Counted from the first letter of the stretch, positions 9,221 through 18,395 are shown. The stretch: 64,000 nucleotides of DNA from an uncultured SAR86 cluster bacterium (GCA_943789005.1 CALSSL010000001.1:576511-640510); one strand, 5' to 3'. The notes: a model not told the origin generated them from the sequence alone. Numbers and translations: made by a program.

Positions 9221-9721
9221 CTTTACATATTCCTTTATTTCAAAGTCGTAGTCATTTTCAGAATCTTTTTTATATAATTCTGTTTTGACAAGTTTCCACT
9301 TAGCTAAATCAATTTCAGGATAGTAAACGTCTCCATCAATATCACAATCGACTCTTGTAATAACTAATTTATTTGCAGATTTAAGCGTCTTATAAAAAAT
9401 ATCCCCGCCACCAATAATTATGATTTCGTTGTCTCTATTCATTAGCAAATTTTCTTTTTCAGCTGCAGAAATAGCAGCATCTATACTATTAAAAACATGC
9501 GCTCCCTTAATTTCTTTTAGAGTTCTTGAAACCACGTAATTAACTCTATTAGGGAGAGGCCTGCCTATAGATTCATAGGTTTTTCTTCCCATGATTATTA
9601 TTTTATCTAACGTATATTTCTTAAAATGAGCTAGATCTGATTTAAGATTCCAAGGCAGGTCATTATCTACACCAATAACTAAATTATTTGATACAGCAAC
9701 TAAGTGAGAGATTGTCTTCAT
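9215..9721 (-). CDS. folA: Dihydrofolate reductase
   Basis: Reduces dihydrofolate to tetrahydrofolate with NADPH. Full length (168 aa). Family motifs are visible: VIGVDNDLPWNLKSDLAHFK with the catalytic acidic residue in LKSDL, IIMGRKTYESIGRPLPNR for NADPH and folate binding, and IIIGGGDIFY. It lies 2 bases downstream of thyA, which makes the dihydrofolate that FolA recycles, so lgt-thyA-folA is a coherent unit. Confidence 0.97.
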   Translation of the reverse strand: MKTISHLVAVSNNLVIGVDNDLPWNLKSDLAHFKKYTLDKIIIMGRKTYESIGRPLPNRVNYVVSRTLKEIKGAHVFNSIDAAISAAEKENLLMNRDNEIIIIGGGDIFYKTLKSANKLVITRVDCDIDGDVYYPEIDLAKWKLVKTELYKKDSENDYDFEIKEYVKL

Positions 9722-9723
9722 AA

Positions 9724-10587
9724 TTAAATGGCCATTTTAGCCTTGATAGCTGGATGATGTTTATAGTTTTCTAACTTGAAATCATCAATAGAAAATGATT
9801 TCAGATCATCCAGTGAATTTATTGTTGGCAGAACTAATGTTGGCAATTCAAGCGGCTCTCTTGATATTTGTTCTTTAACTTGGTCGATAGAGTTTAAATA
9901 AATGTGCGCATCCCCAAACGAATGAATAAATTTATTTGGTTTTAAATTTAATATCTCACCAAATATGCTTAAAAGTAGCGCATAACTAGCTATATTAAAA
10001 GGGACACCTAAAAACATATCAGCACTTCTTTGATACATATGACAGCTAATAGTGCCATCATTTATATAAAATTGAGACATTACATGACAGGGAGGTAGGG
10101 CCATTTTGTCTATCTTTCCTACATTCCAGGCAGATAGTATATGTCGTCTACTATCAGGATTATTTTTTAGTCCTTCAAGCAATTCTTTGATTTGATCTCT
10201 CCCATCCCAATCTCGCCATTGAACTCCATATACGGGTCCAAGCTCTTTTTTCATTAGATTATTAACATAACCAAGATTTTTACCTTGGTTGTCTGCATTG
10301 TCAGTCCAGATTGTAGAAAATTTACTTAAGTCAGTGAGCTCTTCTCTATTTTTATTAAATCTAATTTCAGCAAGTCTTCTTTCATCACTTGATCCCTCTA
10401 GAAACCAGAGTAATTCTGAAACCACTCCTTTCCAGGCCAATGATTTAGTGGTAACAGCAGGAAAACCCTTTGATAAATCAAAAGAAAGTTGATGCCCAAA
10501 TGAAGAAATAGTTCCAGTATTAGTTCTATCTTCTTTCCTATCACCATTTTCTAGAATATGTTTTAGAAGATCTATATAAGCTTTCAT
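9724..10587 (-). CDS. thyA: Thymidylate synthase
   Basis: Converts dUMP to dTMP using methylene-tetrahydrofolate. The catalytic cysteine is in LPPCHVMSQFY, followed by the phosphate- and folate-binding MYQRSADMFLGVPFNIASY. The ORF track starts at 10644, but the ATG at 10587 (MKAYIDLLKHIL) is the family start. It has the ribosome site AAGGAAAAG and overlaps the lgt stop by 4 bases (ATGA). That gives 287 aa, slightly longer than E. coli ThyA (264). Confidence 0.97.
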   Translation of the reverse strand: MKAYIDLLKHILENGDRKEDRTNTGTISSFGHQLSFDLSKGFPAVTTKSLAWKGVVSELLWFLEGSSDERRLAEIRFNKNREELTDLSKFSTIWTDNADNQGKNLGYVNNLMKKELGPVYGVQWRDWDGRDQIKELLEGLKNNPDSRRHILSAWNVGKIDKMALPPCHVMSQFYINDGTISCHMYQRSADMFLGVPFNIASYALLLSIFGEILNLKPNKFIHSFGDAHIYLNSIDQVKEQISREPLELPTLVLPTINSLDDLKSFSIDDFKLENYKHHPAIKAKMAI

Positions 10588-11381
10588 GCTCTTTTCCTTG
10601 AGTAAAACAATATTATAAATCCTATTATTATCATAGGAATACAAAGGATTTGGCCCATACTTAAAAAATTATAAGCAACGTATCCAATATGAGCATCCGG
10701 TTGCCTAAAGAACTCTATCACAAACCTTATAAGGCCATAGAATATTAAAAAGAATGAACACACTACCCCATGAGAACTTGCAATTCTATTCACAAAAAAA
10801 AGTAACCCAAAAAGTATCAACCCCTCTCCTAAACTTTCATAGAGTTGAGAAGGATGTCTTAATAATCCGAAAGGGTCGGTAGGAAAAATAAAACCCCAGT
10901 CTCCATTTGTTTCTTTGCCATATAATTCTCCATTAAGAAAATTACCAATTCTAACCAAACCAAGACCTATTGGCATTGAAAGAGCCACACCATCCATAAG
11001 TCTAAAAAAGTCTAGGTTATTTTTTTTAGCAAATATTAAAAAACTTATAACAACTCCTATTAATCCTCCATGAAAGCTCAATCCTCCTTGCCAAACATAA
11101 AAGAGTGACAACGGATTGCTTAAGAGTTGGTCAATGCCATAAAAAAGCATATAGCCAACTCTACCGCCACACATTGCACCAATAAAAAGACCATAAAGAA
11201 AAACTAGATCATTAACTTTTTCATGATTTATACCTAATTCAATAATAATCTCGTTCGATCTTAAATAAAGATATATAAACACCGCAGATAATAACCATGT
11301 AACAGCATAGTACTGAATCTTAAGCGGACCTATGTCTATAAGAGAGGGATTATTAAAAAAATCTGATAGCTCAATTATCAT
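10584..11381 (-). CDS. lgt: Prolipoprotein diacylglyceryl transferase
   Basis: Inner-membrane enzyme that transfers diacylglycerol to the lipobox cysteine of prolipoproteins. A 265-aa polytopic protein with the Lgt signatures GGRVGYMLFYG, GLSFHGGLIG and RIGNFLNGELYG, followed by LRHPSQLYE. It overlaps the upstream transporter gene and downstream thyA by 4 bases each. Likely substrates in this window include the M2 peptidase lipoprotein. Confidence 0.96.
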   Translation of the reverse strand: MIIELSDFFNNPSLIDIGPLKIQYYAVTWLLSAVFIYLYLRSNEIIIELGINHEKVNDLVFLYGLFIGAMCGGRVGYMLFYGIDQLLSNPLSLFYVWQGGLSFHGGLIGVVISFLIFAKKNNLDFFRLMDGVALSMPIGLGLVRIGNFLNGELYGKETNGDWGFIFPTDPFGLLRHPSQLYESLGEGLILFGLLFFVNRIASSHGVVCSFFLIFYGLIRFVIEFFRQPDAHIGYVAYNFLSMGQILCIPMIIIGFIILFYSRKRA

Positions 11382-12163
11382 AATGCAATCATATATATTG
11401 ATATTAAAAGCATTAAAGATACCATAAGTTTTTTCAAAATGTGATCAGAAACATAATGCGCAATAGCGGCACCATACTTTGCTGAAATAATGCTTGTAAC
11501 GGTTATTCCAAATAAAGCTGGAAGATAAATATACCCTAATGTAAAGCTCGGCAAGCTCTCATTTGAGATTCCTAAAATAAAATATCCTAGCGCTCCAAAA
11601 AAAGCAATTGGAATACCGCATGCTGCAGAAGTTCCAACACTTGAAGTCATGCTTAGTCCCAAAGATTTAAAATAAGGAACAGAAAATATACCTCCACCAA
11701 TACCCAGAATTGATGAGAGAAACCCAATACCTGTCCCGACAATATAAGACCCTTTAGAAAAATTATTTTTTATAGAGAGAGTAAAATTAAAACTAATCTG
11801 CATTGCCATAATTAATGCAAAAGTCCCAATAATGATCTTTAAAAGGTTTCCATTAAGCTGAACTGCAAACATGGAACCTAATAAAGCTCCCAGTATTATT
11901 CCTAAGGCAACTTGTTTGAATAGAGTAAAGTTAATAGCTTGTTTTTTTTTATGAGCATTAGCAGATGAGAGTCCTGTAAAAAATATACAAGCAAGAGAAG
12001 TTCCGATAGCCAAATGAATAATTATGCTTTCATCAAACCCGTAGCTCATAAAAGAGGCAACCAAAACAGGAACTATAATAATGCCCCCTCCGATACCAAA
12101 CATACCGGCAATCAAACCAGAGAAAACTCCTAATACAGTGAATAATATAAATTCTTCAATCAT
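11378..12163 (-). CDS. TauE/SafE family membrane transporter
   Basis: A 261-aa polytopic inner-membrane protein of the TauE/SafE (DUF81) family, linked to export of sulfite or organosulfonates. The two half-repeats are visible as GMFGIGGGIIIVPVL near the N-terminus and SILGIGGGIFSVPYF in the middle. It starts at ATG 12163 with AAGGAG just upstream, inside the end of rppH. The stop overlaps lgt by 4 bases. Substrate not predictable from sequence. Confidence 0.9.
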   Translation of the reverse strand: MIEEFILFTVLGVFSGLIAGMFGIGGGIIIVPVLVASFMSYGFDESIIIHLAIGTSLACIFFTGLSSANAHKKKQAINFTLFKQVALGIILGALLGSMFAVQLNGNLLKIIIGTFALIMAMQISFNFTLSIKNNFSKGSYIVGTGIGFLSSILGIGGGIFSVPYFKSLGLSMTSSVGTSAACGIPIAFFGALGYFILGISNESLPSFTLGYIYLPALFGITVTSIISAKYGAAIAHYVSDHILKKLMVSLMLLISIYMIAL

Positions 12164-12166
12164 GAC

Positions 12167-12643
12167 TTAGCTCCTTAGAGAACTCATGTCGGAGCTCCAT
12201 AAGAACTGAACGATAAACTTCTTTTTTAAAATCAACAATAGTATGTAAGGGTACCAATAAGGAACCCACTTATAATCAATAAATTCATTATCTGGATCGT
12301 TTTCAAAACTTATATCAATATCTTTCAACAATTTAAACATAAACCATTTTTGTTTTTGGCCTTTAAATTCTTTTTTTAAGAAATGGCTCTTTCTTTTTTC
12401 TTTTGGAATATCGTATTTTATCCAATTCCTTGTTGAAGACAGTAACTTAGTATCGTTGCTTTTTATTCCCACCTCTTCAAAAAGTTCTCGCTTAGATGCT
12501 TTAATAGGACTTTCTCCCTCATCTATACCTCCTTGTGGAAATTGCCAGCTATCTATATTTTTTCTTTTGCATAGAAGCAATTTGCCTTTATCATTGAATA
12601 TAACAATACCAACGTTTAATCTGTATCCTGGTTCATTAATCAT
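12167..12643 (-). CDS. rppH: RNA 5'-pyrophosphohydrolase RppH with frameshifted C-terminus
   Basis: Nudix hydrolase that removes pyrophosphate from mRNA 5' ends and starts decay. The Nudix box GGIDEGESPIKASKRELFEEVGI is intact and the start MINEPGYRLNVGIV is typical. After YKWVPYWYP the annotated frame becomes an unrelated hydrophobic tail (YILLLILKKKF). The -1-shifted frame reads LHTIVDFKKEVYRSVL, which matches the conserved RppH end. It stops at 12156, overlapping the next gene start by 8 bases. One base appears to be missing near 12248-12251. The Nudix core is unaffected. Confidence 0.9.
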   Translation of the reverse strand: MINEPGYRLNVGIVIFNDKGKLLLCKRKNIDSWQFPQGGIDEGESPIKASKRELFEEVGIKSNDTKLLSSTRNWIKYDIPKEKRKSHFLKKEFKGQKQKWFMFKLLKDIDISFENDPDNEFIDYKWVPYWYPYILLLILKKKFIVQFLWSSDMSSLRS

Positions 12644-12660
12644 TATTAGAGTATGTTTTT

Positions 12661-13323
12661 ATGAAAAGAAATTTAGCAATATTTGATTTAGATAATACCA
12701 TTCTTAATGGCGATTCTGATTATTCGTGGATTAATTTTTTAATAGAACAGGGTGTTGTTGATAAAGAAGAATATGAGAAAAAAAATAAATACTTCTACGA
12801 TCAATATTACAAAGGAAAGCTTGACTATGATGAATGGACAGAATTTTCTCTCACAACAGTCAAAGGTAAAAAACCAGAAGAAATTGCAGATCTTTTATCT
12901 AATTTTCTTAGCTCTGTGATAGAGCCAATGGTAAATATTTACGCATTAAGACTTCTGCATGAACATAATCACAACAATGACATTATGTTGCTTGCATCAG
13001 CTACCAACTCGGTAATAGTAAAGCCTATTGCTAGAAGATTAGGTTTTAAAAACATTGTTTCGACTGAAGTAGAAATTATTGATGGGTTTTATACTGGTAA
13101 GGTTTCAGGCATTCCAGCATTGGGCGAGGGTAAGCTAGTAAAAGTTAAAGAATGGATGTCTAAAAATAATATCAATGATTTTCATGATACAACTTTTTAT
13201 TCCGACTCTATTAATGATTTACCCTTAATGGCTGAAGTTAACAAAGCAGTCGCCGTAAATCCTGATGATCTTCTCAGAGAAGAATGTGATTCTAGATCTT
13301 GGGAGGTTATTGACCTACCTTAG
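12661..13323 (+). CDS. HAD superfamily IB phosphatase (SerB-like)
   Basis: A 220-aa haloacid-dehalogenase family hydrolase. Motif I is FDLDNTIL (nucleophile Asp). Motif II is the serine/threonine in LLASATNS. Motif III/IV is YSDSINDLPLM. The order and length match the HAD-IB subfamily that contains phosphoserine phosphatase and related small-molecule phosphatases. The substrate cannot be assigned. It is divergent from rppH with 17 bases between the starts, and its stop overlaps dadA convergently by 4 bases. Confidence 0.87.
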   Translation: MKRNLAIFDLDNTILNGDSDYSWINFLIEQGVVDKEEYEKKNKYFYDQYYKGKLDYDEWTEFSLTTVKGKKPEEIADLLSNFLSSVIEPMVNIYALRLLHEHNHNNDIMLLASATNSVIVKPIARRLGFKNIVSTEVEIIDGFYTGKVSGIPALGEGKLVKVKEWMSKNNINDFHDTTFYSDSINDLPLMAEVNKAVAVNPDDLLREECDSRSWEVIDLP

Positions 13324-14558
13324 CTTTTGCCTTCAATTCTATCTGCCACCATCTGGGCAGTTTGAGCACTTAAAGTCCAACCCAAATGCCCGTGACCAGT
13401 GTGATAATAGATTCCCTTCATTTTACTTTCTCTAGTAATGGGCATCATGTTTGGCGTCATTGGTCTTAATCCAGCCCATGGCGTATATGTCTCTGTACTA
13501 ACGTTTGGAAAGTATTTTTCTACCCATTTTAGTAAAGGCCTTATTCTATCTTGTCTTATATCTGTATTAATCCCAGCTAATTCAGCAGTTCCGGCAACCC
13601 TAAATCTATTACCAAGTCTACTTGCAACAATTTTTACAGGTTGATCTATAAGTGAAACTGTCGGAGCACATTTTTTTGAGATTTCATCTTTAAGATCAAT
13701 AGTGATACTGTAGCCCTTAACAGGATATACATTCATTTTATCACCAAGCCTATTAGCAAATTTCTGTGTACCAACTCCTGCACAAATAACAACATTATCA
13801 AATGCTTCATTTATTAGTTCATTCTCATTCCTCATTGTCAAAACGAGTTGATTTTTTTGTCTTGTTATATGCTCTACAGTTGTATTAAGTTGCAGATTCG
13901 CAGAGTATTTTTCTACCAAAACTTGTTCAAGACTAGTACAAAATTTATGAATGTCGCCGCTTGCATCAGACTTTGTATATATTCCTCCTAAGATTTTTTC
14001 ATAGTTTTTATTATTTTCAAAAGCTGGCTCTAGATTCTTAACCTCTTCAGTCGTCAGTATGTCCCATTCCATTCCTTCTTGGTTCAGCCATGAAGCCTTT
14101 TCTTTATCTAATTTGAACTCTTTTTTAGAGTCGTAGAATCTTAAAATACCTTTTTTTAACAACTCAAATTCAATGCCTTCTTCATCAGCTATTTTGAAAT
14201 ATATTTCTCTAGCTTTTTTAGCCATATCTATTGTTTCTAATGTATTTTTCTTATGTTCTCCTTTAAAAGTTGCCATCAAAAATCCAAACATCCATTTATA
14301 CTTTTGAATTTCTGGTGATGGATTGAACAATAGTGGGGCATCGGGTTTAAACATCCACTTAATGCCACTGATTACATTTTTTGTAGTATTCCAAGTTTCG
14401 GCATTACTAGCACTAAGTTGCCCACCATTAGCATAGCTTGTTGCCATAGCTGGATATCTTCTGTAATCAATAATTGTTACGTTATGACCTCTTTTCAAGA
14501 GAGCATGGGCGGTAGTTGTACCAGCTATTCCAGCGCCAATGACTGCAATTTTTTTCAT
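13320..14558 (-). CDS. dadA: D-amino acid dehydrogenase (DadA-like FAD oxidoreductase)
   Basis: Flavoenzyme of the DAO family that oxidatively deaminates D-amino acids and passes electrons to the respiratory chain. The FAD motif IAVIGAGIAGTTTAHAL opens the protein. YANGGQLSASNAETW is the DadA signature, and WAGLRPMTPNMMPI...HTGHGHLGWTL closes it. I moved the start to ATG 14558; the track start at 14576 is a TTG that adds six residues before the Rossmann motif. Length 412 aa. No alanine racemase gene is adjacent. Confidence 0.9.
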   Translation of the reverse strand: MKKIAVIGAGIAGTTTAHALLKRGHNVTIIDYRRYPAMATSYANGGQLSASNAETWNTTKNVISGIKWMFKPDAPLLFNPSPEIQKYKWMFGFLMATFKGEHKKNTLETIDMAKKAREIYFKIADEEGIEFELLKKGILRFYDSKKEFKLDKEKASWLNQEGMEWDILTTEEVKNLEPAFENNKNYEKILGGIYTKSDASGDIHKFCTSLEQVLVEKYSANLQLNTTVEHITRQKNQLVLTMRNENELINEAFDNVVICAGVGTQKFANRLGDKMNVYPVKGYSITIDLKDEISKKCAPTVSLIDQPVKIVASRLGNRFRVAGTAELAGINTDIRQDRIRPLLKWVEKYFPNVSTETYTPWAGLRPMTPNMMPITRESKMKGIYYHTGHGHLGWTLSAQTAQMVADRIEGKS

Positions 14559-14643
14559 GACATATTGTCTCAGCAATTAAGCTTAAAATCGATAGACAAA
14601 AAGAAAAGATTCTTTTTTTTTAATAAAAACTCCGATACAATCT

Positions 14644-14664
14644 AAATAAGAATCGTTCTCATTT
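14644..14664 (+). promoter_or_regulatory. Fur-box-like operator upstream of the FTR1 iron permease
   Basis: Interrupted palindrome AAATAAGAA-TCG-TTCTCATTT, with arms matching at 8 of 9 positions. It resembles Fur operators of the form AATGAGAAT/ATTCTCATT. It lies immediately downstream of a -10-like TACAAT (14636-14641) and 22 bases before the ATG of the iron permease, where Fur-Fe would block transcription. I see no good -35, so the promoter call is weaker than the operator. An A/T hairpin with a T-run lies further upstream (about 14598-14622). Confidence 0.6.
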
Positions 14665-14686
14665 AAAAATACCCCAAGGAAATCCT

Positions 14687-15526
14687 ATGAGTGAATTTAT
14701 TATAGTTTTCAGAGAAGTATTAGAAGCCTCTTTGGTTGTAGGCATAATTTATTTAATTCTAGAAAAATCTAATCAACTTAGTCATATGTTTCAGCTTTGG
14801 ATGGGTGTTTTAGCTGCCATAGTTGCAAGTATTATAGTTGGGTATCTTGTTCTAATAGCTAAAGATTCTTTGGGAAATGATTCAACAGCAGCTCTATTTG
14901 AGGGAACATTTTTATACCTAACCGCATTTTTGATATGGTATGTGATATTTTGGCTATCTAAGCACGTTGGTGACAGAAAAGAGCTTGAAGGCAAAACCTT
15001 AAGCGCAATTAAGCTTTCATCATGGGGTGTTTTTTTTGTGGTCTTCTTTGCAATTCTAAGAGAGGGATTCGAAACTGCAGTATTTTTAATTTCTAGCTTC
15101 TCCATTACTGGCTCTTTTTCGTATCTTGGTTTTTTTATTGGAGGAGCTCTAGCAATTTTAATTGGTTATTTTATTGTTCTTCAGGGCAGGAAAATTAACT
15201 TACGATATGTTTTTAAATATACAACTCTTTTATTAGTATTCTTGTCTGCTGGAATGATTGCTTATGGAACTCATGAATTTGAAGAATATTTAGTTAAATC
15301 TGAGCAAATAGAAAAAACTGAGATATACAGGCCTTGGAACATTTTAGAGCCACAAACAAGCTCTGATGGATCTAAGACTTATCATCCATTTCATGATAAA
15401 GGTTCTGTTGGAGTCTTCTTAAAAGGTTTTTTTGGCTACAACAGTAACCCTAATATCCCTGAAGTTGTTTTGTGGGTTTGCGCTCTATTTTTTGGACTAA
15501 ATATGTGGCGGAGATTTTATTTCTAA
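14687..15526 (+). CDS. FTR1 family high-affinity iron permease
   Basis: A 279-aa polytopic membrane protein with the two REXXE iron-binding motifs of the FTR1/EfeU family: REVLE at residues 9-13 and REGFE near residue 125. The ribosome site AAGGA precedes the ATG. No EfeO, EfeB or multicopper oxidase partner gene is adjacent, so the iron donor is unknown. The Fur-like box upstream suggests expression under iron limitation. The stop overlaps convergent rmuC by 4 bases. Confidence 0.9.
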   Translation: MSEFIIVFREVLEASLVVGIIYLILEKSNQLSHMFQLWMGVLAAIVASIIVGYLVLIAKDSLGNDSTAALFEGTFLYLTAFLIWYVIFWLSKHVGDRKELEGKTLSAIKLSSWGVFFVVFFAILREGFETAVFLISSFSITGSFSYLGFFIGGALAILIGYFIVLQGRKINLRYVFKYTTLLLVFLSAGMIAYGTHEFEEYLVKSEQIEKTEIYRPWNILEPQTSSDGSKTYHPFHDKGSVGVFLKGFFGYNSNPNIPEVVLWVCALFFGLNMWRRFYF

Positions 15527-16419
15527 GAATCTAATTGATCCATATTTTTAATAGCTTTACTCATCTGCCTTTCTCTTGTTGAATGTTCATTAACAGCCTT
15601 GATCATTGCATCTGCTTTTTTTAGCAGATCATCAGTAGAGCTTCCAAATTTCTCAAATTCCTTTTTTAATTTTCCAAATTCTTCCATAATTTCACTAGCT
15701 CTGTTATTGAGCGCTAGGGTTCTAAACCCCATATGAACACTAATTAAATAGGCTGCAAGTGAATTAGGCCCCATTATTAGAACTCTAGAATCTCTAAAAA
15801 TAGTTTCTCTAATATTTCCAATTGAATCAATTAATTGCATAAGCGATTCACTTGGGATATACATAATACCCAAATCTATTGTGATGCCTGATTGAATATA
15901 TTTTTCTTGAATATCAGAAGCATCTTTTATCACATGCCTTTTGATGTCATCAATTGATTTCTTAATCATTCTTTCATCAGATTGCTCTAAGGATAGCAAA
16001 TAACTGTCATATAGACCTGATGGAAACTTTGCATCGATTGGCAACAATAAACCTTCGGGCATTTTAAGAACAAATTCGACTCTTTTGCCCGATCCCTTTA
16101 TAACCTCAGCATTTTTATAATATTGATTTGAATGAAAGATATCCTGCATTATTGCTTCCAAAGACCATTCTCCAAATTTACCAGCAAGAGTACCACCAGA
16201 TAGATATCTTCTTAGCTTATCTAGTGGGTCTTGAAATGATTGAATATCTTTTGTTAGAACCGAAAGAGTGTCTTCTTGTCTCTCTATTGCCTTATCAATA
16301 TCCTTAATAGATTCTTCATTTTGTAATTTAATAGGATCACTTTTTGTATGCAAATAAATTATTCCTATCAATAAAATAATAATAATTATTAACAATGTAG
16401 AAACGACCCAAAGATTCAT
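15523..16419 (-). CDS. rmuC: RmuC domain protein
   Basis: Member of the RmuC family, associated with limiting inversions at short repeats and carrying a nuclease-like fold. It has an N-terminal membrane anchor (NLWVVSTLLIIIIILLIGIIYL), a coiled-coil stretch, then the RmuC core with GGTLAGKFGEWSLE and LPIDAKFPSGLYD. At 298 aa from ATG 16419 it is clearly shorter than E. coli RmuC (475 aa), mostly by a reduced coiled coil. The ORF track uses a TTG two codons earlier. Confidence 0.9.
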   Translation of the reverse strand: MNLWVVSTLLIIIIILLIGIIYLHTKSDPIKLQNEESIKDIDKAIERQEDTLSVLTKDIQSFQDPLDKLRRYLSGGTLAGKFGEWSLEAIMQDIFHSNQYYKNAEVIKGSGKRVEFVLKMPEGLLLPIDAKFPSGLYDSYLLSLEQSDERMIKKSIDDIKRHVIKDASDIQEKYIQSGITIDLGIMYIPSESLMQLIDSIGNIRETIFRDSRVLIMGPNSLAAYLISVHMGFRTLALNNRASEIMEEFGKLKKEFEKFGSSTDDLLKKADAMIKAVNEHSTRERQMSKAIKNMDQLDS

Positions 16420-16495
16420 AATCAATGTCCAGGAAAAATTTAAAACCTATACATAATATATACCACTTACAACTTTATCCTATAAAATAAACGGT

Positions 16496-17698
16496 ATGTT
16501 AGAGTCTATTTTAACTCATTTTGCAGAAATCAAAGCTAGAGGCCTATCTATTGATATTACTAGGGGCAAGCCAGACTCCTATCAATTAGATTTGTCTAAT
16601 GAACTACTTAAGATGGATGTAGAACCTTTTGATGGTGATGTTGATTTAAGGAATTACGGAGAGCCTTTTGGTATTTCTGATGCTAGACAGCTTGGCGCAG
16701 ATGTTCTTTGCGCCCCTAAAGAAAACATAATAACAGGGGAGCAATCCAGCCTATTACTTTCATATCAAATGATTCTAGCAAAATATTTATTCGACAATCC
16801 TACTGCTTGGAAAGATTTAGATAGCCCAAAATTTATTTGCCCGGTGCCTGGATTTGATAGGCATTTTAGAATGCTTGAAGATTTTGGAATAGAGATGATT
16901 AGCGTACCTTTGATTGAGGAGGGCATTGATATTCAAAAATTTGAAGAAACATTAGATTCTAATGCAAATGTAATGGGTGTCATATGTGTTCCTAGGCACT
17001 CAAACCCATCAGGCGAGGTTTATTCAGATCAAAATATAATAAATATTTTTCAAGCTGGAAAAGCATACTCAGATAACTTCCTTTTTCTTTTTGATAATGC
17101 TTATTTAGTCCATGATTTCATGCCAACCAGAGAACAAACTCCAGTATGGAGGTTGGCTGAAGATACTAAAACCATGAATCAAGCGGTGGTTGTAACTTCT
17201 TTTTCTAAAGTAACTTTTGGTGGTGGGGGCCTGTCTTTTATGGCTGCTAGCGGTGCTAATTTAGAACTTATAAAAAGAATAAGAGGCTCGATGGTTATCT
17301 GTCCAGATAAGATCAATCAGAAAAGGCATACTCAGTTTTTTTCTGGCTTAAATGATATAAAAAATCATATGATTAAACATGCTGAGTTAATCAGGCCTAA
17401 ATTTGAAATAGCATATAAGGCATTAAGGAAACTTGATAAACACTTTGGTAATTTTTCTGAACCAACAGGAGGATATTTCATAACCTTCATATCAAAAAAA
17501 CCAACAGCTTCAAGAATAGTTGAGTTGTGTAAGGAGGCTGGAGTTCTTCTGACACCTGCGGGTGCAACTCATCCATATGGAAAAGATCCTAACAACAGCA
17601 CGCTGAGAATAGCGCCTACATTTATTGATGAACAAGAATTAGAAGTGGCAATGGATGTTTTTATAACAGCTGTTCAAATAGCACATTTAGAAACTTGA
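16496..17698 (+). CDS. Class I aminotransferase (aspartate aminotransferase, type Id-like)
   Basis: A 400-aa PLP-dependent aminotransferase. The N-terminal DITRGKPDSYQLDLS and the lysine loop TSFSKVTFGGGGLSFMAAS place it in the AspT/MocR-like aminotransferase group (PF12897) known from actinobacteria, rather than the classical AspC group. The Schiff-base lysine is in SFSK, and the phosphate-binding arginine is probably in LRIAPT near the end. Aspartate/2-oxoglutarate is the likely substrate pair by family. It ends 1 base before convergent hspQ. Confidence 0.85.
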   Translation: MLESILTHFAEIKARGLSIDITRGKPDSYQLDLSNELLKMDVEPFDGDVDLRNYGEPFGISDARQLGADVLCAPKENIITGEQSSLLLSYQMILAKYLFDNPTAWKDLDSPKFICPVPGFDRHFRMLEDFGIEMISVPLIEEGIDIQKFEETLDSNANVMGVICVPRHSNPSGEVYSDQNIINIFQAGKAYSDNFLFLFDNAYLVHDFMPTREQTPVWRLAEDTKTMNQAVVVTSFSKVTFGGGGLSFMAASGANLELIKRIRGSMVICPDKINQKRHTQFFSGLNDIKNHMIKHAELIRPKFEIAYKALRKLDKHFGNFSEPTGGYFITFISKKPTASRIVELCKEAGVLLTPAGATHPYGKDPNNSTLRIAPTFIDEQELEVAMDVFITAVQIAHLET

Positions 17699-17699
17699 T

Positions 17700-18032
17700 T
17701 TAATTTTTAGCTTTGCTATGCGGCTTATAGCTTGATCCATTAAAGCTTTCAAATATTTCCTTAATTCCAGGATGATTACATGGTTTTTTTGAATCATCTA
17801 TTAATAAATTTTGTTCAGAAACATATGCTATATAAAAAATTTCTTCATTTTCTGCAAACAGATGATAAAAAGGTTGTTCTTTTATTGGTCTAATCTGTTC
17901 TGGTATTGCTAAGTACCATTCTTCAGTGTTATTAAACTCAGGATCTAGATCAAATATAACCCCTCTAAAGTTTAAAAATCGATGTTTTACTATATTTCCT
18001 ATAGAAAACTTTGCTTCTACTAGTTTCTGCAT
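17700..18032 (-). CDS. hspQ: HspQ-like heat shock protein
   Basis: A 110-aa protein matching HspQ/YccV, a hemimethylated-DNA-binding-domain protein that in E. coli affects DnaA stability and primes Lon substrates. Recognisable elements are FSIGNIVKHRFLNFRGVIFDLDPEF and the QPFYHLFAEN...YIAYVSEQNL block. It is slightly longer at the C-terminus than E. coli HspQ. Convergent with the aminotransferase and divergent from the YbjQ-like gene. Confidence 0.88.
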   Translation of the reverse strand: MQKLVEAKFSIGNIVKHRFLNFRGVIFDLDPEFNNTEEWYLAIPEQIRPIKEQPFYHLFAENEEIFYIAYVSEQNLLIDDSKKPCNHPGIKEIFESFNGSSYKPHSKAKN

Positions 18033-18068
18033 TATATTTATAAATTAAACCATTTTAGGAAAAATGTC

Positions 18069-18395
18069 ATGACAGAAAATTTTTTAGTTGTGTCTGCGAA
18101 TGATTTAGCAGGTATAGAAATTAAAGAGCACATAGGCGTAGTCCAAGGCAGCACAGTCAGGTCACGAAATATTGGCTCAGATATTTTCGCAAGACTTAAA
18201 AACTTGGTTGGAGGAGAGTTGGTTGGCTATTCCAAGCTTCTTGCAACTTCTAGAGAGCAAGCTTATAAAAGAATGATAGAAGATGCTGAGGCCAAAGGAG
18301 CTGATGCTGTTGTTTGCTTCCGGTTTCAAACCTCTACCATTACTGAGGGTGCTTCTGAAATTCTTGCTTATGGCACGGGCGTAAAATATAAATAA
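18069..18395 (+). CDS. YbjQ/UPF0145 family protein
   Basis: A 108-aa protein of the YbjQ (UPF0145) family of small oligomeric domains of unknown function. Typical motifs are IGVVQGSTVRSRNIGSDIFARLKNLVGGEL and a C-terminal GADAVVCFRFQTS...AYGTGV. Length is that of the family. It is 9 bases upstream of a small membrane-protein gene and probably co-transcribed with it. Confidence 0.9.
   Translation: MTENFLVVSANDLAGIEIKEHIGVVQGSTVRSRNIGSDIFARLKNLVGGELVGYSKLLATSREQAYKRMIEDAEAKGADAVVCFRFQTSTITEGASEILAYGTGVKYK

Noticed and set aside
14418-14645. 75-aa plus-strand ORF overlapping dadA and the iron-permease promoter
   Set aside because: Overlaps the well-supported DadA N-terminus and ends in a run of Phe/Lys codons from the A/T tract.
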